Program-made: the position numbers and the translations under genes
Part shown: positions 48,150-59,358 of the stretch, one piece after another
Numbering within the stretch: position 1 is the first letter of the stretch
Layout of the letters: every line of letters starts with the position of its first letter
The notes under the pieces: generated by a model
What the model was told of the DNA's origin: nothing
Seen by the model: the letters and a program-made list of their open reading frames with translations, nothing else
The model's database searches: none
Source: Gilliamella bombicola
Lineage (GTDB): Bacteria > Pseudomonadota > Gammaproteobacteria > Enterobacterales > Orbaceae
Assembly (NCBI RefSeq): GCF_900094945.1
Contig: NZ_FMAQ01000002.1
Span: forward strand, 185,231 to 249,230
DNA length: 64,000 bases
Direction of reading: 5' to 3'

Positions 48150-48884
48150 TTAATTCAAATTCCACAATGCTCCACCACATTTTTTATCAATTTTTTTTAA
48201 AACCGATTCATGTTCAGAAAGTTCATATTCTGTTGCCTTAATTACTTTTAAAGGCACACCATGGCGTTCAACTCTTTTTATTACATTAGATTCGGATGTA
48301 GATGAGTTATTATCCTCTGAACTAAAAGATAAAGTTGTCTGCCCACCAGTCATTGCTAAATAAACTTCGGCTAAAATTTCGGCATCTAATAATGCGCCAT
48401 GCAATGTTCGGTGAGAGTTATCAATCTGGTAGCGTTCACATAATACATCTAAGTTATTACGTTTTCCTGGAAACAGACGCCTTGCCATAGCTAAGGTATC
48501 AGTAACAAGACAATGATCCGAAGTTTTAAAATCCAGTCCACAAAGACGAAACTCATAATCCATAAATCCCACATCAAACGAGGCATTGTGAATAATTAAT
48601 TCAGCACCATCAATAAATTTGATAAAATCATGTGCTATATTTTTGAATATTGGCTTATCCTTAACAAATTCATCACTGATACCATGAACTTTAAAAGCAC
48701 CTTCATCAATTAAGCGTTCTGGATTAATGTAGACATGAAAATGGTTACCAGTTAAACGACGATTAATGACTTCAACGGCACCAATTTCAATAATCTTATG
48801 TCCTTCATAGTGATTATTGCCACTTTGATTCATACCTGTTGTTTCAGTATCTAAGACAATTTGTCGCGCAGAATTATGTATCAC
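48150..48884 (-). CDS. dnaQ: DNA polymerase III epsilon subunit (3'-5' proofreading exonuclease)
   Basis: 244 residues with DEDDh motifs: IVLDTETTGMNQ (Asp/Glu), HNASFDVGFMDYE, and HGALLDAEILAEVYL (His/Asp). A variable linker and C-terminal VPLKVIKATEYELSEHE region for binding the alpha subunit follow. Divergent to rnhA as in enteric bacteria. Confidence 0.95.
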   Translation of the reverse strand: MIHNSARQIVLDTETTGMNQSGNNHYEGHKIIEIGAVEVINRRLTGNHFHVYINPERLIDEGAFKVHGISDEFVKDKPIFKNIAHDFIKFIDGAELIIHNASFDVGFMDYEFRLCGLDFKTSDHCLVTDTLAMARRLFPGKRNNLDVLCERYQIDNSHRTLHGALLDAEILAEVYLAMTGGQTTLSFSSEDNNSSTSESNVIKRVERHGVPLKVIKATEYELSEHESVLKKIDKKCGGALWNLN

Positions 48885-49093
48885 TTTCTTCTCTTTTTAT
48901 ATCAACAATTGGGGAAAAACGTTTTTAATGATATAGTCTAGCACTAAAATCTTTTAATGTTGATACCTACATAAGTGAAAGTAGCAACCAATTTTACTTA
49001 TTTATAGAGTAATTATAAATAAATTAGAGTGATACTATTTATCGTTTAATTGGAATACGAAATAAATTAAAATAGTTATAAAAGAAATAAAAA

Positions 49094-49567
49094 ATGTTAA
49101 AAAAAATCGAAATATATACTGATGGTTCATGTCTTGGTAATCCTGGTCCTGGTGGTTATGCTGCTATATTAAAATATAAGCAAACCGAAAAAGTATTATC
49201 GAAAGGCTTTTTTAAAACAACAAATAATCGTATGGAATTATTAGCTGCCATTGTTGCTTTAGAACAATTAAAACAACCTTGTCAAATTGAACTCTATTCC
49301 GATAGTCAGTATTTGCGAAATGGAATTATCAATTGGATAAACGGTTGGAAAAAAAATGGTTGGAAAACAGCTAGCAAACAACCAGTAAAAAATATCGATT
49401 TATGGAAAAAGCTTGATGAATTAGTACAAATTCACAAAATTAAGTGGATTTGGGTTAAAGGTCATGCCGGCCATATTGAAAATGAACGTTGTGATATTAT
49501 GGCAAAAACACAAGCTCAATCCCCTACTTTGCAAGACACAGTATTTGAACAATCTATACAAGATTAA
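49094..49567 (+). CDS. rnhA: Ribonuclease HI
   Basis: 157 residues with all RNase HI motifs: [17 protein letters not shown] (first Asp), NNRMELLAA (Glu), [12 protein letters not shown] (Asp), [14 protein letters not shown] (His/Asp). It removes RNA from RNA-DNA hybrids. A hairpin near 49636-49676 follows. Confidence 0.97.
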   Translation: MLKKIEIYTDGSCLGNPGPGGYAAILKYKQTEKVLSKGFFKTTNNRMELLAAIVALEQLKQPCQIELYSDSQYLRNGIINWINGWKKNGWKTASKQPVKNIDLWKKLDELVQIHKIKWIWVKGHAGHIENERCDIMAKTQAQSPTLQDTVFEQSIQD

Positions 49568-49899
49568 TTAATGAAAAAATTTTTTTATGCAACTTTTATA
49601 AGTTTATCTACTTCTAAAGTAGGTTCTTCCTAAATAAAGCTAAAACGTAATATGTATCTATTGCATTTTAGCTTTAAAGATAATTATATTTGAATTTTAA
49701 CCAATTTAGCTAATATTATTGAATTTTGAGAAGCCAGAAATAAGATTAATCATATTAACAAACATAAAATATTCCCCTTGAAATTTTACTGACTATCACC
49801 ATATTGATTCCACAAACGGGGAATGTGAATAAAAAGTACAATATCTAAACACCGATATTTTCGCCCCCAATGATACCGATTAATTATTTTACTAATTAA

Positions 49900-50140
49900 G
49901 ATAAAGCCTCTATTGGTAATTTTAACTTTGACGTAATAGCGGTACCTAAGCACAACGCTTTTAGTCGTGCTTATTTTTTCTGGCGATATTTTAATTTACA
50001 TAGTTAATGAATATATCTTATTAAATTTAGCATTTGCAACTCAAATGCTACCCTATGATAAAAACATTAAAGACTATTTAGATTTGGTTTCAACAAAATC
50101 AGTAACATTACTGTCTATTTTGTCTAAAGAAAAGAAATAA
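49900..50140 (+). pseudogene. Frameshifted gene remnant between rnhA and mltD
   Basis: In one frame KASIGNFNFDVIAVPKHNAF then SRAYFFW is readable; it then continues in the next frame as ILIYIVNEYILLNLAF... to KEKK and TAA. Together they look like the C-terminal part of one decayed protein with a frameshift near 49985; no start remains. The family is not recognised (SRAYF is methyltransferase-like, weak). The rest of 49568-50262 shows no gene; in E. coli yafS and gloB occupy this interval. Confidence 0.4.
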
Positions 50141-50283
50141 GCTTATTTTTACAATGCATAAATATTAGTAAAAAATAGATTTAAATTTAACAATTAATTA
50201 TATTTCTTTGCTTTTTTTTAGAAGCCAAAAAGACATTTTTTAGGTATAATGCCAAGCTTAATTTGAGTAAAAATCACAAACTA

Positions 50284-51555
50284 ATGAAAAAGTTATTAAT
50301 ATTTACAGTGTTATGTTTATCTTTGAGCGCCTGTCAGAACCATGGCTATCAATACAATAATAGCGTCTATAAAAAATCTAACTCAAAATCAATAGTTACT
50401 AGTAGCATTAAGAGTGGTGGCATTAGTCACACTTCTGTCACGCAAAACCCTTGGCAATTCATGCTAACTCAAATCGATGTGAAAGTACCTGAAAATAATC
50501 GCATCAAAGCAGAAAGAGAGCGGTTGTTACGTAATCCACAAGGATTTGAAACTGTTGCATTACGTTCGGAACCTTACGTTTATTACATTATTAATCAATT
50601 AAGAAAAAACGATTTACCTGTTGAATTAGCATTAATTCCATTGATTGAAAGTGCTTACGATCCATTGGCAACTTCACCTGCGCAAGCGGCTGGTTTGTGG
50701 CAATTTGTACCAATTACCGCTAAAGAGTATGGAATTAAACAAAATAGTTATTTTGACGGACGACGAGATCTTATTGCTTCAACAAGTTCAGCTATTTCGT
50801 TATTGCAAAACTTGAACAATCGTTTTAATGGCGATTGGCTATTAACATTAGCGGCTTACAACGCTGGTGAGGGTCGAGTCAGAAAAGCTATCGAAAAAAA
50901 CCAAGCGAATGGTTTACCGACAAACTATTGGTCACTTGATTTACCAACTGAAACAATGCACTACGTGCCTAAAATTTTAGCCATTATTGATGTTGTAAAA
51001 AATAACAAACGATATGGTATTAAGTTGCCTGATTGTAATTATGAAAATTCGCTTGTTCGTATTGATATGTCAAAAAATATCTCATTAGCTAAGGTAGCTA
51101 AGTATACGGGCCTACCGTTGAATGATTTAATGACATATAACGCTGGTTATGTTCAGCAAAAAGTCAATGGTCCGTTTCATTTACTAGTACCATATATTCA
51201 TGCTCAAGAGTTATTTAAAAAACTGAAAGCAGAAAACTTAGTGGTAAATCAAGTTACCGAGCTTTTACAAGATGTACCGCATACCAATATGCCATTTGAA
51301 GTTAAATCAACGACAAGCATTCAATATAGTGCAATTGATAATAGAAAAACAAACTCTATTTTAACAGCTAATGCAAAATCTAATGGTAAAAAACAGATAA
51401 CCTACCAGGTTAAAGTTGGCGATAATTTATATTCTATTGCACAAAATTATCGGGTTAAAATAACAGACATACTTCAATGGAATAATCTGAAAAACGCTCG
51501 TGTCCAAGAAGGTGATATTTTGACGATTAATATTGTGGATGCAAATCCAATCTAA
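50284..51555 (+). CDS. mltD: Membrane-bound lytic murein transglycosylase D
   Basis: 423 residues from the ATG at 50284 (an upstream TTG is in frame but lacks support). Lipobox LSACQN; SLT domain with ALIPLIESAYDPLATSPAQA (catalytic Glu) and AAYNAGEGRVRKAI; one C-terminal LysM domain (YQVKVGDNLYSIAQNYRVKI) where E. coli MltD has two. It cleaves peptidoglycan from the outer membrane. Confidence 0.93.
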   Translation: MKKLLIFTVLCLSLSACQNHGYQYNNSVYKKSNSKSIVTSSIKSGGISHTSVTQNPWQFMLTQIDVKVPENNRIKAERERLLRNPQGFETVALRSEPYVYYIINQLRKNDLPVELALIPLIESAYDPLATSPAQAAGLWQFVPITAKEYGIKQNSYFDGRRDLIASTSSAISLLQNLNNRFNGDWLLTLAAYNAGEGRVRKAIEKNQANGLPTNYWSLDLPTETMHYVPKILAIIDVVKNNKRYGIKLPDCNYENSLVRIDMSKNISLAKVAKYTGLPLNDLMTYNAGYVQQKVNGPFHLLVPYIHAQELFKKLKAENLVVNQVTELLQDVPHTNMPFEVKSTTSIQYSAIDNRKTNSILTANAKSNGKKQITYQVKVGDNLYSIAQNYRVKITDILQWNNLKNARVQEGDILTINIVDANPI

Positions 51556-52315
51556 AACTTACTAATAGAGGATTATGATCTGATGTGGTTGTGCTAATAA
51601 TTTCTGCTGTATCAAGTCGTAATCCTCGATAAAAAACAAAATCAAGTGGCCTACCCATAAATTTTTTTCGAATATCAACAGAAAAACTAACAGGCTTAAG
51701 TTCAATTGAACGAACAAGATTATACAACAAATCAACTCGCTGTTTGCTCCATGCATTAAAATCCCCAGCCAAAATAACTGGGCCATTATGCTCTTTTATT
51801 CGAGTTAATAGCATACGTATTTGTTGCCGGTATATTTTTATACCAATGCTAAAATTTACAGCATGAATATTCGCAACTAATAATTGTTGCTTGGAATGAT
51901 TAATAGGATAAATAGTAATCAAAGCAGATTTAGGAACTCGGATAAGTGGTTCCTTTTCTCTAAAAGAAAAAAGTGAAGTGGGTAATGAATCAGAAATTGT
52001 CATTACGCCTGCATAGATATCGTTAAAACAATATGCTGGGACATGATCCGCAATTTTATTATATTGTGAAATAAAATTAAGTAATGGTGGTGTTGTTTGG
52101 GCTTCTTGCAACAATATCAGTTTGGCTTTATCAGCATATTGTTGAAGTATATCAATACAATCAGATCTTTTTTGTTTAAAAATATTCCAAACTAAAATCG
52201 AAAATGATGTATGTTCAATTAACGGTTTATTACCTATTATTGGTTGATTAGGCAAGATCAACTCAACTTCGCTGCTTGCCTGATATCGTAACGTATAATA
52301 TCGTTTTTTAAACAT
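51527..52315 (-). CDS. Endonuclease/exonuclease/phosphatase-family protein (YafD-like)
   Basis: 262 residues of the EEP fold: LVWNIFKQKRSD, LLQEAQTTPP (Glu), ANIHAVNF, ILAGDFNAWSKQR (Asp/Asn), and TTSDHNPLLVSF (Asp-His). E. coli yafD is also close to mltD. Its 3' end overlaps the convergent mltD by 29 bp. Substrate unknown. Confidence 0.88.
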   Translation of the reverse strand: MFKKRYYTLRYQASSEVELILPNQPIIGNKPLIEHTSFSILVWNIFKQKRSDCIDILQQYADKAKLILLQEAQTTPPLLNFISQYNKIADHVPAYCFNDIYAGVMTISDSLPTSLFSFREKEPLIRVPKSALITIYPINHSKQQLLVANIHAVNFSIGIKIYRQQIRMLLTRIKEHNGPVILAGDFNAWSKQRVDLLYNLVRSIELKPVSFSVDIRKKFMGRPLDFVFYRGLRLDTAEIISTTTSDHNPLLVSFRLDLHPQY

Positions 52316-52317
52316 TT

Positions 52318-53877
52318 TTATCGTTCAATTTTCCGCAAATATTCATCAAAAGTTAAAGTATCACTCTGCTCCTTCTTCTTCTGTTTTTCAATAGATAAAT
52401 TGCGTTGTTGAACAAAATCACCTTCTGTTAATAATGCTAAGGGCTCTGCCATAAGCTGTTTTTTATATTGGCTTGCTAAAGCTAAACCAAATTTTGCTGT
52501 ACCTAAATCACTTATTGCTTGTAGTGTTCTTGCTGATAAAGTTAATTCAGGTTGATCAAACATTAAGTCTAAACGCTCACAAACATTACGGTACCCCTGC
52601 TTGTCATCTTGATGATCTAAAACATCAGCAACACGTAATAAATCTTTGAATAATTGGTGTCCAACTTTGGCCAAAGGTTCTCGATAGCTATTGCAACCTA
52701 TACCGATCTCAAGCCCTGGTTTTCGTCCTTCCATTATTACCCTATTCCAATTTAACTTGGCACACTCAAGTTCTTGACTGCTCATTTCAGGCGCAGGTGC
52801 TAGTGCACACCAAATTAAAAATAGATCGATAAATCGTATCTGTTCTTCAGTAATCCCCACCGGTGAAAATGGATTAACATCTAATGCGCGTACTTCAATA
52901 TATTCAATACCGCCACGTAAAAGTGCATCCGACGGCGACTCCCCAGTCATTGTGACTCTTTTAGGTCGAATTGGCCCATAAAATTCATTTTCAATCTGCA
53001 ATACATTATCGTTTAATTGACGATAATGACCATCAACTTTAATACCCAGTTTAGCAAATTCCGCTGATTTTGTATGCGTTGCTCGTTTTAATCCTTCAAC
53101 ATAACTATCTAAATGATTAAAAGTAATGCCTAGTTGTTTTTGTGCATTATTAGTATACCCAATATCGCTTAACCTTAAAGAGGTTGCGTAAGGCAAATAA
53201 CAGTTACCATTTGTTTGTTCAATAAAGGCTTTTGCTTTTTGTGGATCTTGAATAAATGAGGAGCACATCGATGGTGATGATCCAAACAAATAAGGAATAA
53301 CCCACCCAAAGCGATAATAGTTACGAATCAATGTAAAGTAGCCTTCAGAAATAACAGCTTTACCCTCTTCTGTATTTTTTACACCATCTCTTGCTTGCCA
53401 AAATGCCATGGGTAATGAAAAATTATAATGAACGCCAGATATGGTTTGCATCATTGCACCATAACGGTTTTTTAGACCTTCTCGATAAACCGTTTTAAAA
53501 CGCCCTTCATTTGATGATCCATATTGAGCTAAAATAATATCTTCTTCATTGGCAACAAAACATGGCATACTTAATGGCCACATCATTTCATCATCAATAT
53601 TTACACTAGCATAACGATGAAGATCGCGTAAAAACGTTAGCATATAATCAATATTGGTATTAACTGGTGTAATAAATTCTAGCATTGATTCAGCAAAATC
53701 AGTTGTTATCCAAGGATGAGTCAACGCTGCACCAATTTTTGCGGGGAATGAAGTTTTCGACAATGTCCCGTCAGGCAAAATGCGTAAAGTTTCACGTTCA
53801 ACACCCCGTTGAATACCTTGTAAAATGGTGTAGTGTTTTTCTAACCAGTTAAGCGCTTTAGAAACATCAGGAATCAT
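52318..53877 (-). CDS. gshA: Glutamate-cysteine ligase
   Basis: 519 residues, the usual length for proteobacterial GshA. It contains [33 protein letters not shown] and MWPLSMPCF near the N-terminus, and [17 protein letters not shown] later. It makes gamma-glutamylcysteine, the first step of glutathione synthesis. Two bases from the YafD-like gene, so probably co-transcribed. Confidence 0.97.
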   Translation of the reverse strand: MIPDVSKALNWLEKHYTILQGIQRGVERETLRILPDGTLSKTSFPAKIGAALTHPWITTDFAESMLEFITPVNTNIDYMLTFLRDLHRYASVNIDDEMMWPLSMPCFVANEEDIILAQYGSSNEGRFKTVYREGLKNRYGAMMQTISGVHYNFSLPMAFWQARDGVKNTEEGKAVISEGYFTLIRNYYRFGWVIPYLFGSSPSMCSSFIQDPQKAKAFIEQTNGNCYLPYATSLRLSDIGYTNNAQKQLGITFNHLDSYVEGLKRATHTKSAEFAKLGIKVDGHYRQLNDNVLQIENEFYGPIRPKRVTMTGESPSDALLRGGIEYIEVRALDVNPFSPVGITEEQIRFIDLFLIWCALAPAPEMSSQELECAKLNWNRVIMEGRKPGLEIGIGCNSYREPLAKVGHQLFKDLLRVADVLDHQDDKQGYRNVCERLDLMFDQPELTLSARTLQAISDLGTAKFGLALASQYKKQLMAEPLALLTEGDFVQQRNLSIEKQKKKEQSDTLTFDEYLRKIER

Positions 53878-54027
53878 ATTTTGCCTTCCTTAAATGAAAT
53901 TATTTATTTTTATATTAACATAATTTGATATTAACAATGGTCTAATTTATAACAACCACCAAAATAAAAACTAGATATAATTTGTAATTTAATGATAAAA
54001 AAATGCAATTCACTCTTTTATATTAGA

Positions 54028-55176
54028 TTATCTATCTTTTCTTTGTAATAAAACCAAGACTTCCATATGTGAAGTATGGGGAAACATATCAAACAGTTGC
54101 ACTTTCATGATTTGATAGTTGGATAACAACATCAAATCTTCAACTAACGAGGTTAAGTTACAACTTGAATATAAAATATAGCTTGGTTGTATATTTTCTA
54201 AATACTGCATAAGCACTTTTCCAACCCCTCGTCTTGGTGGATTAAGTAGTACTAGATCTGGAATATCTTGCTCAGTAATAGCGTATTGGGTAGCATCAAG
54301 TGATTTAAACGTTAACCGCTTAAAACCTAACTTTTTAGCTGATTTTGTTGCACATTCAATCGCATCTGGACTAATTTCAATTCCTGTTAGCTGGATTTGA
54401 TTTTCAATAGCAAGACTAACACAACTTAAGCCAAAACCACCTACACCACAGAACAAATCCCAAATAGAGTGAATAGATAAATTTGTGACCCAGTCACTTG
54501 CAGTTTTATAAAGATTGCTGGCAACATCCCTGTTTGTTTGAAAAAAACTTTTAGGCTTAATGAAAAGAGGAACGCCATTTAATGTCATTGGTAAAAATGA
54601 GGTGTCGGTTAAAACTAACTCTTCTTCCCCTTCTAAAATAGCTGCATGATTAGGTTGGATATTTATTGAAATTACCTTTAAATTTTGTATTTTATCTTGT
54701 AATTGTTTAAAAGAATTATTTATTTTTTCGACAAGTTTGTGCGATCTTAAAACAAATCGCAGCATAAAACAGCTTGTATTATTCTCTTTACTTTCAGTAA
54801 CAATAACAAATTTCAACTCTCCTTTTCGCTTATTAATATTATAAGGTACAAGTCCCTGTTTACGGATGAAAGTTCGAACAAGTTTTAGGATGTTTTGCAT
54901 ACTATTTGAGTAAAGAGGACAATCACATAAATCGACCATCTCATTATCTGTTTGAATTCCTAAAATAGGTCTTTCAACAGTACCTAACACAGCCATTTTT
55001 GCTTTATTACGGAAAGCAAATTCATGACTAGCAAACGGCTCTACAACGTCATTAGGTTTAAATTGAGTTAATTGTTGTAACAGATTATTTTGTTTTTCTG
55101 CTAGTTGTGCATCATAGGGCTTATCCATCCACTGACAAGATAAACATTTTTTCTGCTGATAAAAACAACATTGCAT
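54028..55176 (-). CDS. rlmC: 23S rRNA (uracil747-C5)-methyltransferase
   Basis: 382 residues: an iron-sulfur cysteine cluster at the N-terminus (CCFYQQKKCLSCQWM) with CDCPLYS later, SAM domain with DLFCGVGGFGLSC, LLNPPRRGVG and the catalytic SSCNLTSLVEDL. Length and N-terminus match RlmC rather than the TRAM-containing RlmD. Confidence 0.92.
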   Translation of the reverse strand: MQCCFYQQKKCLSCQWMDKPYDAQLAEKQNNLLQQLTQFKPNDVVEPFASHEFAFRNKAKMAVLGTVERPILGIQTDNEMVDLCDCPLYSNSMQNILKLVRTFIRKQGLVPYNINKRKGELKFVIVTESKENNTSCFMLRFVLRSHKLVEKINNSFKQLQDKIQNLKVISINIQPNHAAILEGEEELVLTDTSFLPMTLNGVPLFIKPKSFFQTNRDVASNLYKTASDWVTNLSIHSIWDLFCGVGGFGLSCVSLAIENQIQLTGIEISPDAIECATKSAKKLGFKRLTFKSLDATQYAITEQDIPDLVLLNPPRRGVGKVLMQYLENIQPSYILYSSCNLTSLVEDLMLLSNYQIMKVQLFDMFPHTSHMEVLVLLQRKDR

Positions 55177-55335
55177 TTCGATAAAACCCTTTTTTATAAT
55201 GAGTTATTATATATATAAAACCTTATTAAAATAAGTATAAGTTTTATTTTATACTAAAACACATTCTTTCCTGAAAGTTTTTACAAAATTTTATAAGAAT
55301 ATAAGTAAAATGCATAATTAATCATCCAGTATGAT

Positions 55336-55363
55336 TTGACGAAATAACGGGGTATGATAGGAT
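55336..55363 (+). promoter_or_regulatory. Putative promoter of map
   Basis: TTGACG, 16 bases, TAGGAT, about 30 bases before the start codon. Confidence 0.4.
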
Positions 55364-55392
55364 ATTGTCATTAATATTACAGGAAAAATTTA

Positions 55393-56181
55393 ATGTCTAT
55401 AAAGTTAAAAACCCCCGTCGAAATTGAAAAAATGCGAATAGCTGGAAAACTTGCAGCTGAAGTATTAGAAATGATTGAACCTTATGTTAAACCGGGCATT
55501 AGTACTGGTGAACTAGACAAAATTTGTTATGAACATATTGTTAATGTTCAAAAAGCTATTCCAGCTAATATTGGCTATAGTGGCTATCAACACACCAGTT
55601 GTATTTCAATTAATGATGTGGTTTGCCATGGTATTCCAAGTTTTGACAAAAAGTTAAAAGATGGTGATATTTTAAATATTGATGTAACAGTTATCAAAGA
55701 TGGTTATCATGGTGATACTTCTAGAATGTACATTGCTGGTAAGCCAACTATCGCAGGTGAAAAATTATGCCAAGTTACACAAGAAAGCCTTTACGAGGCG
55801 ATTAAAATTATCAAACCCGGCATACGTTTAAAGGAAATTGGTAAAACGATTCAAAAATATGTCGATAAGTTTGGTTTTTCTTCCGTTCGAGAATATTGTG
55901 GCCATGGTATTGGTGAAGTCTATCATGACGAACCTCAAGTTTTACATTATGACGCTGATGACGGCGGTGTAATTTTAAAACCAGGCATGACCTTTACTAT
56001 TGAACCTATGATAAATACAGGCGATTGGCGTACCCGTACCATGAAAGATGGCTGGACAGTCAAAACCAAAGATCATGGTCTTTCGGCACAATATGAACAT
56101 ACTATTTTAGTTACTGAAAATGGTGTTGAAGTCTTAACATTACGTAATAACGAAGATTTTCCTCGCATTATTGAACACTAA
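55393..56181 (+). CDS. map: Methionine aminopeptidase type I
   Basis: 262 residues with the full pita-bread signature: CISINDVVCHGIPS, DGDILNIDVTVIKDGYHGDT (metal Asp pair), REYCGHGIGEVYHDEPQ (His), MTFTIEPMIN (Glu) and QYEHTILVT (Glu). It removes the initiator methionine. Not beside rpsB here. Confidence 0.97.
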   Translation: MSIKLKTPVEIEKMRIAGKLAAEVLEMIEPYVKPGISTGELDKICYEHIVNVQKAIPANIGYSGYQHTSCISINDVVCHGIPSFDKKLKDGDILNIDVTVIKDGYHGDTSRMYIAGKPTIAGEKLCQVTQESLYEAIKIIKPGIRLKEIGKTIQKYVDKFGFSSVREYCGHGIGEVYHDEPQVLHYDADDGGVILKPGMTFTIEPMINTGDWRTRTMKDGWTVKTKDHGLSAQYEHTILVTENGVEVLTLRNNEDFPRIIEH

Positions 56182-56242
56182 ATAAAGTGGATTCAACAAT
56201 AAACTATTGTTGAATCCTTTCGCCTTATTACTTTGATAAATC

Positions 56243-57112
56243 TTAATATAATAAAGTATACAACTTACGTCGATAACTACTGGCCAATGGGTTACTTGTT
56301 CCTAATGCTGCTAGTAAATCAAGTAATGTTTTCTTCACTTGTCCGTCACCAACATTAAGATCTTTTGTTAGCGGTTTAAATAACAACTCTAATGCTTCCT
56401 CATGACGCCCTACATGCATTAATTGAGAAGACAATTGAATCATTAATTCAACGTTATCAGGATGTTGAGCAAATTCTGCTTGTAATTGCTGCAATTCAGG
56501 AGAATTAGCGGCTTGTTCAAGTAGTTCTATTTCGGCTTGTAATCCATGATAGCTTGAATCTTGATCTTGTAGTGGAATAGTTGCAAGCACTTCTTTTGCT
56601 TCATTTAGCTGTTTAAGTTCAATTTGTGATTTTATTAGCATTAATGCAATATCTGTTCTTGGTTTGCCCAGATGATCGGTAAGTGATTTCCAAGTTTGCC
56701 GTAACAGTGGTAATGCTTCTTCATACTTGGCTTCATGAAATAAATTTTGTGCTTCAATTAATTTAAGTTCATCTTCATTTGGTAGCACTTTTTCTAAAAA
56801 AGTTTTAATGGTTTCTTCAGACTGAGGTCCTTGAAAACCATCTACAGGTTGACCATTTTGAAATAAATAAACTGTTGGAATTGCTCGTAAACCAAATTGA
56901 GCAGCTAACATTTGTTGTTCATCACAATTAACACTTGCCAAAATAAATTGACCATGATGTTCATTAGCTAATTTAGTTAAAGTTTGAGTCATTGCTTCAT
57001 AATTTGGACTTCTAGCAGACCAAAAATAAAATAGCACAGGGGATGTCGATGATCTTTCAATCACCTCTTGAATATTTTGCTCATTAATATCAAAAATAAA
57101 TTGGTTTTGCAT
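56243..57112 (-). CDS. cnoX: Thioredoxin-fold co-chaperone CnoX (YbbN)
   Basis: 289 residues: thioredoxin domain 1-110 in which the CxxC is replaced (YFWSARSPNYEAM), with the cis-Pro loop RAIPTVYLFQNGQPVDGFQG, then TPR-like helices (120-285). E. coli CnoX protects substrates from oxidation and hands them to chaperones. Paired with the ybbO-like SDR gene as in E. coli. Confidence 0.92.
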   Translation of the reverse strand: MQNQFIFDINEQNIQEVIERSSTSPVLFYFWSARSPNYEAMTQTLTKLANEHHGQFILASVNCDEQQMLAAQFGLRAIPTVYLFQNGQPVDGFQGPQSEETIKTFLEKVLPNEDELKLIEAQNLFHEAKYEEALPLLRQTWKSLTDHLGKPRTDIALMLIKSQIELKQLNEAKEVLATIPLQDQDSSYHGLQAEIELLEQAANSPELQQLQAEFAQHPDNVELMIQLSSQLMHVGRHEEALELLFKPLTKDLNVGDGQVKKTLLDLLAALGTSNPLASSYRRKLYTLLY

Positions 57113-57138
57113 ATTATGTCCTAAGGTATAATGATTTA

Positions 57139-57930
57139 TTATTTATTTTTTAAAATTTTATCCATTAATCTATCAGGAAGCAAACGTTTAGCAATAGCCG
57201 CTATTTTGGTTATTTTTGTTACCCTGTAACGTATTTTAGGTTTATCATGTTCAAGAGCATGGAATAAGTAAGGCAACACTGCCTCGGGCGGCAAAGTAAA
57301 TCGTTTAGCTATAGGTGGATTTTTTACCATATTCTTTTGCTCTGTCTGATTTACATTGTTTGAGAAATATGTCTTTAATGGGCCAGGTTCAATTAAACAA
57401 ACCTTTATGTTGGTTTGTGCTAATTCCAACCTTAACACATCAGACCAAGCTTCTAAGGCATATTTGCTAGCTGAATAAGCACCTCTCCCCGGTGTTGCAA
57501 CGATACCAACAATTGAACTTGTTTGAATAATGCGCCCTTCATCTTGCTTTAGCATGGCTGGAAGTAGTAATTGCGTCAACTGATGGACTCCAAAAAAATT
57601 GGTGGAAAATTGAGATTCTAACTGCTCTCGGCTGATCGTGCTTAATCGACCATAAACTCCGAAACCTGCGTTGTTAAATAACGCATATAATTTGCCTTCA
57701 GACAAAGCTAGAACTTCTTGAGCGGCTTGCTTGACCGAGTCTGGATTGTCAAGATCAAGAAGCACAGTTTCAAATCCTTGCTCAATAAGTTTTTGTTGGT
57801 CCAATGATTTGCGACACGAAGCAATAATACGATAACCACGTTTTTTTAAAGCAATGGCCGAGATTAGCCCTATTCCACTTGAGCAACCTGTAATAAATAT
57901 TGTTCGCAATTTCAGCTCCGATTGATTCAT
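57139..57930 (-). CDS. SDR-family oxidoreductase (YbbO-like)
   Basis: 263 residues of short-chain dehydrogenase: [20 protein letters not shown] (TGxxxGIG), NNAGFGVYG, active Ser in [10 protein letters not shown] and Tyr-x3-Lys in [10 protein letters not shown] basic C-terminus ([16 protein letters not shown]). Reduces aldehydes/ketones in E. coli YbbO. Neighbour of cnoX. Confidence 0.9.
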   Translation of the reverse strand: MNQSELKLRTIFITGCSSGIGLISAIALKKRGYRIIASCRKSLDQQKLIEQGFETVLLDLDNPDSVKQAAQEVLALSEGKLYALFNNAGFGVYGRLSTISREQLESQFSTNFFGVHQLTQLLLPAMLKQDEGRIIQTSSIVGIVATPGRGAYSASKYALEAWSDVLRLELAQTNIKVCLIEPGPLKTYFSNNVNQTEQKNMVKNPPIAKRFTLPPEAVLPYLFHALEHDKPKIRYRVTKITKIAAIAKRLLPDRLMDKILKNK

Positions 57931-58007
57931 ATATTGTTAAATTTTTCTTCTCAAACTATGATAGCACATCTAATTTGAAGTTACCCAAACTAAGCCAAGA
58001 GGATCGT

Positions 58008-58700
58008 ATGAAAATTGCTATTATTGCTGCAATGGAAGAAGAAGTAGCCATATTAAAAAGTAAAATCACCCATTATCACGTTGAGCGTTATTTAGGTTGT
58101 GATTTTCATTTAGGTCAAATTGCTGGTTGTGAAATCGTACTGCTCCAATCTGGTATTGGTAAAGTAGCTGCAGCATCAGGTACTACTTTATTATTAAATA
58201 ATTATAAAGTAGATGCTGTTATCAACACTGGTTCGGCAGGTGGATTATCTTCCGACCTTAATATTGGTGATATTATTGTTTCAAAGGATGTTTTTTACCA
58301 CGATGTTGATTTGACTGCTTTTGGTTACAAGCCAGGTCAAATGTCTGGCTGTCCTGTAGCGTTTGATGCTGATCAAAAATACCAATCATTAGCTAAAATC
58401 TGTATCAAAAAGCTCGGAGTTAATGCGATTGAAGGTTCAATTGGTAGTGGAGATGCTTTCATAAATGGTAAAAGTAATTTAGCAAGAATAAAACAAACTT
58501 TTCCGAATGCTATCGCTGTTGAAATGGAAGCCGCAGCTATTGGTCATGTTTGCTGGTTATTTAAAGTACCATTTGTGGTTGTTCGCGCTATCTCGGATAA
58601 TGGAGATAGTGAATCTGCAGTTGATTTCCAATCCTTTTTAAAGTTAGCTGCAACACAATCATCACTCATTGTTGAATCAATGTTAAGTGAGCTTGCGTGA
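58008..58700 (+). CDS. mtnN: 5'-methylthioadenosine/S-adenosylhomocysteine nucleosidase
   Basis: 230 residues from the ATG preceded by [58 protein letters not shown] and VRAISDNGD are the MtnN motifs. It hydrolyses MTA, SAH and 5'-deoxyadenosine. The open frame extends 36 codons upstream, but homologues start here. Confidence 0.96.
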   Translation: MKIAIIAAMEEEVAILKSKITHYHVERYLGCDFHLGQIAGCEIVLLQSGIGKVAAASGTTLLLNNYKVDAVINTGSAGGLSSDLNIGDIIVSKDVFYHDVDLTAFGYKPGQMSGCPVAFDADQKYQSLAKICIKKLGVNAIEGSIGSGDAFINGKSNLARIKQTFPNAIAVEMEAAAIGHVCWLFKVPFVVVRAISDNGDSESAVDFQSFLKLAATQSSLIVESMLSELA

Positions 58701-59323
58701 GTTATCTTTTTTGGTTTGACATATTAGGTACCATTGTATTTGCTATTTCTGGCGTATTATTAGCAGCTAAAAAAGAGATGGACCCAATCGGTGCCTTAGT
58801 ACTAGCAGTCATCACCGCTATTGGTGGCGGTACAATCCGCGATATTGTTTTAAATCATGGGCCGATCTTTTGGATCACTGATTCCACTGATTTATATATT
58901 GCTATCACCACCTCATTAGTCACCATGCTCTTATTACGTTACTCATCATCAGTTATAGTCCCTAAATGGTTATTTTCTGTATTAGATGCAATCGGTCTTG
59001 CTGTGTTTGTGGGTATTGGCGTCAACAAAGCAATTTATTCTGACGTAAACAGCTTAGTGGCAGTTTGTATGGGAGTGATGACTGGCGTAGGTGGAGGTAT
59101 TATTCGAGATGTACTTGCTCGAGACATCCCAATGGTATTTAAAACCGACATCTATGCTACTGCTTGCGTCATTGGCGGAACAATTCATGTTATCGCCTAT
59201 AATGCATTCAAACTACCTTTGGAATATTCAACATTCATTGGTATTTTAGTTACACTGGTTATTCGATTATTAGCTATTTATCGTAACCTAACTTTGCCTA
59301 TTGTTGGATTGAAAAATCATTAA
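58697..59323 (+). CDS. TRIC-type membrane protein (YicG/YadS family)
   Basis: 208 residues, GTG start overlapping the mtnN stop. Seven hydrophobic segments arranged as two repeats, each with the glycine-rich [14 protein letters not shown] / [14 protein letters not shown] signature of the UPF0126/TRIC family, homologous to trimeric cation channels. Substrate in bacteria uncertain (glycine uptake has been suggested for YicG). Confidence 0.92.
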   Translation: MSYLFWFDILGTIVFAISGVLLAAKKEMDPIGALVLAVITAIGGGTIRDIVLNHGPIFWITDSTDLYIAITTSLVTMLLLRYSSSVIVPKWLFSVLDAIGLAVFVGIGVNKAIYSDVNSLVAVCMGVMTGVGGGIIRDVLARDIPMVFKTDIYATACVIGGTIHVIAYNAFKLPLEYSTFIGILVTLVIRLLAIYRNLTLPIVGLKNH

Positions 59324-59358
59324 ATGCACCACAAACTGCACCTACACTTAATCAATAA

